DNA of 11,218 bases from an uncultured Clostridia bacterium (GTDB lineage: Bacteria; Bacillota; Clostridia; UBA1381), in the NCBI GenBank assembly GCA_944391255.1, contig CALXSW010000117.1, positions 1 to 11,218 of the forward strand. The letters run 5' to 3'. A program made the position numbers and the translations under genes. How positions within the stretch are numbered: position 1 is the first letter of the stretch; the number at the start of each line of letters is the position of its first letter. The notes under the pieces are model-generated. The model was not told where the DNA came from and did no database searches. It saw only the letters and a list, made by a program, of their open reading frames with translations. Shown here piece by piece: positions 9,387 through 11,218 of this stretch.

Positions 9387-11132
9387 ATGAGAATTAAAAC
9401 TACTAAAACAAAAAACGGAAGATTATTTTATGTCATAAAAACATATTATGACACCAATGGAAAAGAGCATTCTCTTACAGTTGAAAAACTTGGTAATGAA
9501 AATGATATTCGCGCTAAGTATAATTGTGATCCTGATACATGGGCAAAAGAGTATGTTGCAAAACTCAATAAAAAAGAAGCTGAGGAACTCAAACCAATAC
9601 AGGTTTCTTTTTCTCCAAAATCATTGATCAGTAAAAATCATCAATATTCATATAATGTTGGATATCTGTTTCTACAAAGCTTGTATCATAATCTCGGATT
9701 GCATAAGATTTGTAAAGAAATTGCTTTAAAACATAAATTTGAATATGACCTAAACGATATCTTAGCTAAGCTGATATATGGACGAATTCTTTCACCATGT
9801 TCTAAAACAGCTACTCTGCGTTTTTCAAAAAAACTTTTAGAACAGCCTAATTTTGAAGAACACCAAATATATAGAGCGCTTGATGTAATCGCAAAAGAGT
9901 CTGATTTTATACAAAAACAACTATACTCCAATAGCTTTATGATTGAAAAAAGGAATTGTGGTGTGATATATTATGACTGCACTAATTTTTTCTTTGATAT
10001 TGATGATCAGGATGAAGATGGACTCAGGAAATTCGGGAAAAGCAAAGAAAACAGACCATTGCCAATAGTAGAAATGGGATTGTTTATTGATTCCGACGGT
10101 ATTCCTCTTGCTATGTGCATACATCCAGGAAATACAAATGAGCAAGTAACATTAAAACCTCTTGAAAAAAAGTTGTTATCAGATTATCATATGTCAAAGT
10201 TTATTGTATGCACAGATGCAGGTCTTGCCTCAAAAGCTAACAGACGCTTTAATGATATTGGAAAAAGAGCTTTTATCGTTACTCAGTCTATCAAAAAATT
10301 AAAAACAGACTTAAAAGAATGGGCATTAGATACAAAAGGTTGGAAACGCTCTGATTCTCTTTCAAAACAAACGATAGATATATCTAAGATTGATACAGAA
10401 AAAGATTTTGATACTGTGTTCTACAAGGAACAATGGATAGATCAAGGTAGTTTTGAAGAAAAAATCATTGTTACATACTCATTAAAATACAAAGAGTATC
10501 AGAGAAATGTACGAATTAGCCAAGTAGACCGTGCATTAAGATCAATAAAAAATGGCACAGCTAAGCGAGGAACAAAGAATCAAAATGATTATCGTCGTTT
10601 TATCGAAAAAACAAGCGTAACATCTGACGGCGAGATCGCAGATGACACCACATTATGTTTGAACACTAAACGAGTAGCAGATGAAGAACAGTATGACGGT
10701 TATTATGCGGTAGTAAGCAATTTAGACAGTGATCCATTAGAGATAATCAAAATAAATAAAATGCGTTGGAAGATAGAAGAGTGCTTTAGAATTATAAAGT
10801 CAGATTTTAAAGCGAGACCTGTTTACGTTAAGACTGAAAATCGAATAAAAGCACATTTTATTACATGTTTTCTAGCACTTGTGATATACAGATATTTAGA
10901 GAAGCTTACAAAACATCAATACACATGTGATCAGCTTATTGAAACGTTACAAAATATGAATATGCGAGAAGTTATGGGAGAAGGCTATATACCAGAGTAC
11001 ACAAGAACAGAACTAACAGATAAATTACATGAAATATTCTGCTTTAGAACAGATTATCAAATTATAAACAGGAGCAATATGAAAAAAACTTTAAAACAGT
11101 CAAAATCAAAAATTCAGTACGCAAAATTCTGA
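9387..11132 (+). CDS. IS1634-family (IS4-like) DDE transposase
   Basis: This 581-residue transposase is full length. Residues ~1-60 hold the family-typical opening (MRIKTTKTKNGRLFYVIKTY, then TVEKLGN) and a DPDTWAKEY segment. The RNase H-like catalytic core shows the first Asp in IYYDCTNFFF (Asp197) and the second in VCTDAGL (Asp277). The Glu is in MRWKIEECFRIIK (Glu464), which fits the IS4-type R(3)E(6)K spacing with Arg460 and Lys471; the usual Tyr three residues before the Arg is Asn457. The stretch GLFIDSDGIPLAMCIHPGNTNEQ (split across about 231-253) is also typical. I chose ATG 9387, preceded by GGGGGTG. The upstream in-frame ATG at 9354 lies inside the promoter, before the transcription start. 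No frameshift or stop interrupts it, so the element could be active. Confidence 0.93.
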   Translation: MRIKTTKTKNGRLFYVIKTYYDTNGKEHSLTVEKLGNENDIRAKYNCDPDTWAKEYVAKLNKKEAEELKPIQVSFSPKSLISKNHQYSYNVGYLFLQSLYHNLGLHKICKEIALKHKFEYDLNDILAKLIYGRILSPCSKTATLRFSKKLLEQPNFEEHQIYRALDVIAKESDFIQKQLYSNSFMIEKRNCGVIYYDCTNFFFDIDDQDEDGLRKFGKSKENRPLPIVEMGLFIDSDGIPLAMCIHPGNTNEQVTLKPLEKKLLSDYHMSKFIVCTDAGLASKANRRFNDIGKRAFIVTQSIKKLKTDLKEWALDTKGWKRSDSLSKQTIDISKIDTEKDFDTVFYKEQWIDQGSFEEKIIVTYSLKYKEYQRNVRISQVDRALRSIKNGTAKRGTKNQNDYRRFIEKTSVTSDGEIADDTTLCLNTKRVADEEQYDGYYAVVSNLDSDPLEIIKINKMRWKIEECFRIIKSDFKARPVYVKTENRIKAHFITCFLALVIYRYLEKLTKHQYTCDQLIETLQNMNMREVMGEGYIPEYTRTELTDKLHEIFCFRTDYQIINRSNMKKTLKQSKSKIQYAKF

Positions 11133-11139
11133 TATTTGC

Positions 11140-11185
11140 AAACACCCAATAAATCGCATAGCTATCGCATTTATTGGGTGTTTTT
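11140..11185 (+). terminator. Strong intrinsic terminator after the transposase
   Basis: A perfect 15-bp stem (AAACACCCAATAAAT with its complement) encloses a 14-nt loop and ends in a run of five T. It starts 8 nt after the transposase stop. The loop centre ATAGCTAT is itself palindromic. It may also act weakly against transcription entering from the right on the minus strand. Confidence 0.85.
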
Positions 11186-11196
11186 GCTCTGTTAAC

Positions 11197-11215
11197 TGTC
11201 AAACTCGGGATTATA
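11197..11215 (-). repeat. Right terminal inverted repeat of the insertion sequence
   Basis: TGTCAAACTCGGGATTATA is the inverted partner of the left end, matching over TGTCAAACT and CGGG with a single-base gap. The window stops at 11218, so the exact outer base and the target flank cannot be fixed. Confidence 0.65.
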
Positions 11216-11218
11216 CCA

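Larger units (their letters stand above)
9255..11215 (+). mobile_element. IS1634-like insertion sequence (IS4 superfamily), apparently intact
   Basis: The element is about 1.96 kb. It is bounded by imperfect terminal inverted repeats: the left reads AGCCCGTAGTTTGACA ending at 9275, and the right begins TGTCAAACTCGGG at 11197. They match apart from a one-base bulge and a few outer differences. Between them lie a shielding terminator, a promoter, a full-length DDE transposase and a strong terminator. Outer boundaries are uncertain by a few bases because the repeats decay outward. The right target flank is missing from the window, so no target duplication can be read. The coding style is more A-rich than the minus-strand genes, which fits an acquired element. 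Confidence 0.8.

Noticed and set aside
9686..10145. Minus-strand frames inside the transposase gene
   Set aside because: They are antisense to a full-length transposase, have no ribosome sites and resemble no known protein.
11140..11183. Long inverted repeat as an attachment site or the element's end
   Set aside because: Its place just after the transposase stop and the T-run following it fit a terminator; the true terminal repeats lie outside it at 9260-9275 and 11197-11215.

Overview
The window looks like a chromosomal segment of a low-to-moderate G+C Gram-positive anaerobe, most likely a member of the Clostridia (Lachnospiraceae-like). The reasons are AT-rich intergenic DNA, strong AGGAGG-type ribosome sites, frequent ATA and AGA codons, and Clostridia-like CTP synthase, paired Lrp/aminotransferase and heterodimeric ABC exporter proteins. 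The lineage is inferred from sequence feel; no search was run.

Everything from base 1 to 9113 is on the minus strand and reads right to left. First comes a compact metabolic operon: an Lrp/AsnC regulator (9113-8628), a class I/II PLP aminotransferase that overlaps it by ATGA (8631-7456), and CTP synthase pyrG (7426-5798). After a 120-bp gap holding a hairpin and a possible promoter comes a second operon: two half-size ABC exporters, 5677-3938 and 3936-2086, with 1 nt between them. They carry complementary defects and should form one asymmetric heterodimer. A third gene starts 39 nt further on and runs off the left edge.

That third gene (2046 to beyond 1) is the most notable item. It is an uninterrupted 682-codon frame whose N-terminus matches the GAP1-N2 type (GTPase-associated protein 1). 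That family was described from predicted GTPase-centred biological conflict systems. Its usual GTPase partners, if present, would lie left of base 1. Its place directly behind an ABC exporter pair with no visible terminator is worth following up.

The right end (about 9255-11215, plus strand) is a nearly complete IS1634-like (IS4 superfamily) insertion sequence. It has imperfect terminal inverted repeats, a hairpin terminator ahead of its own promoter, a 581-aa DDE transposase, and a strong terminator after the gene. It sits just upstream of the lrp promoter and reads divergently from it. The window ends about three bases past the apparent right end, so the right target flank is not visible.

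No rRNA, tRNA, CRISPR array or recognisable riboswitch was seen.
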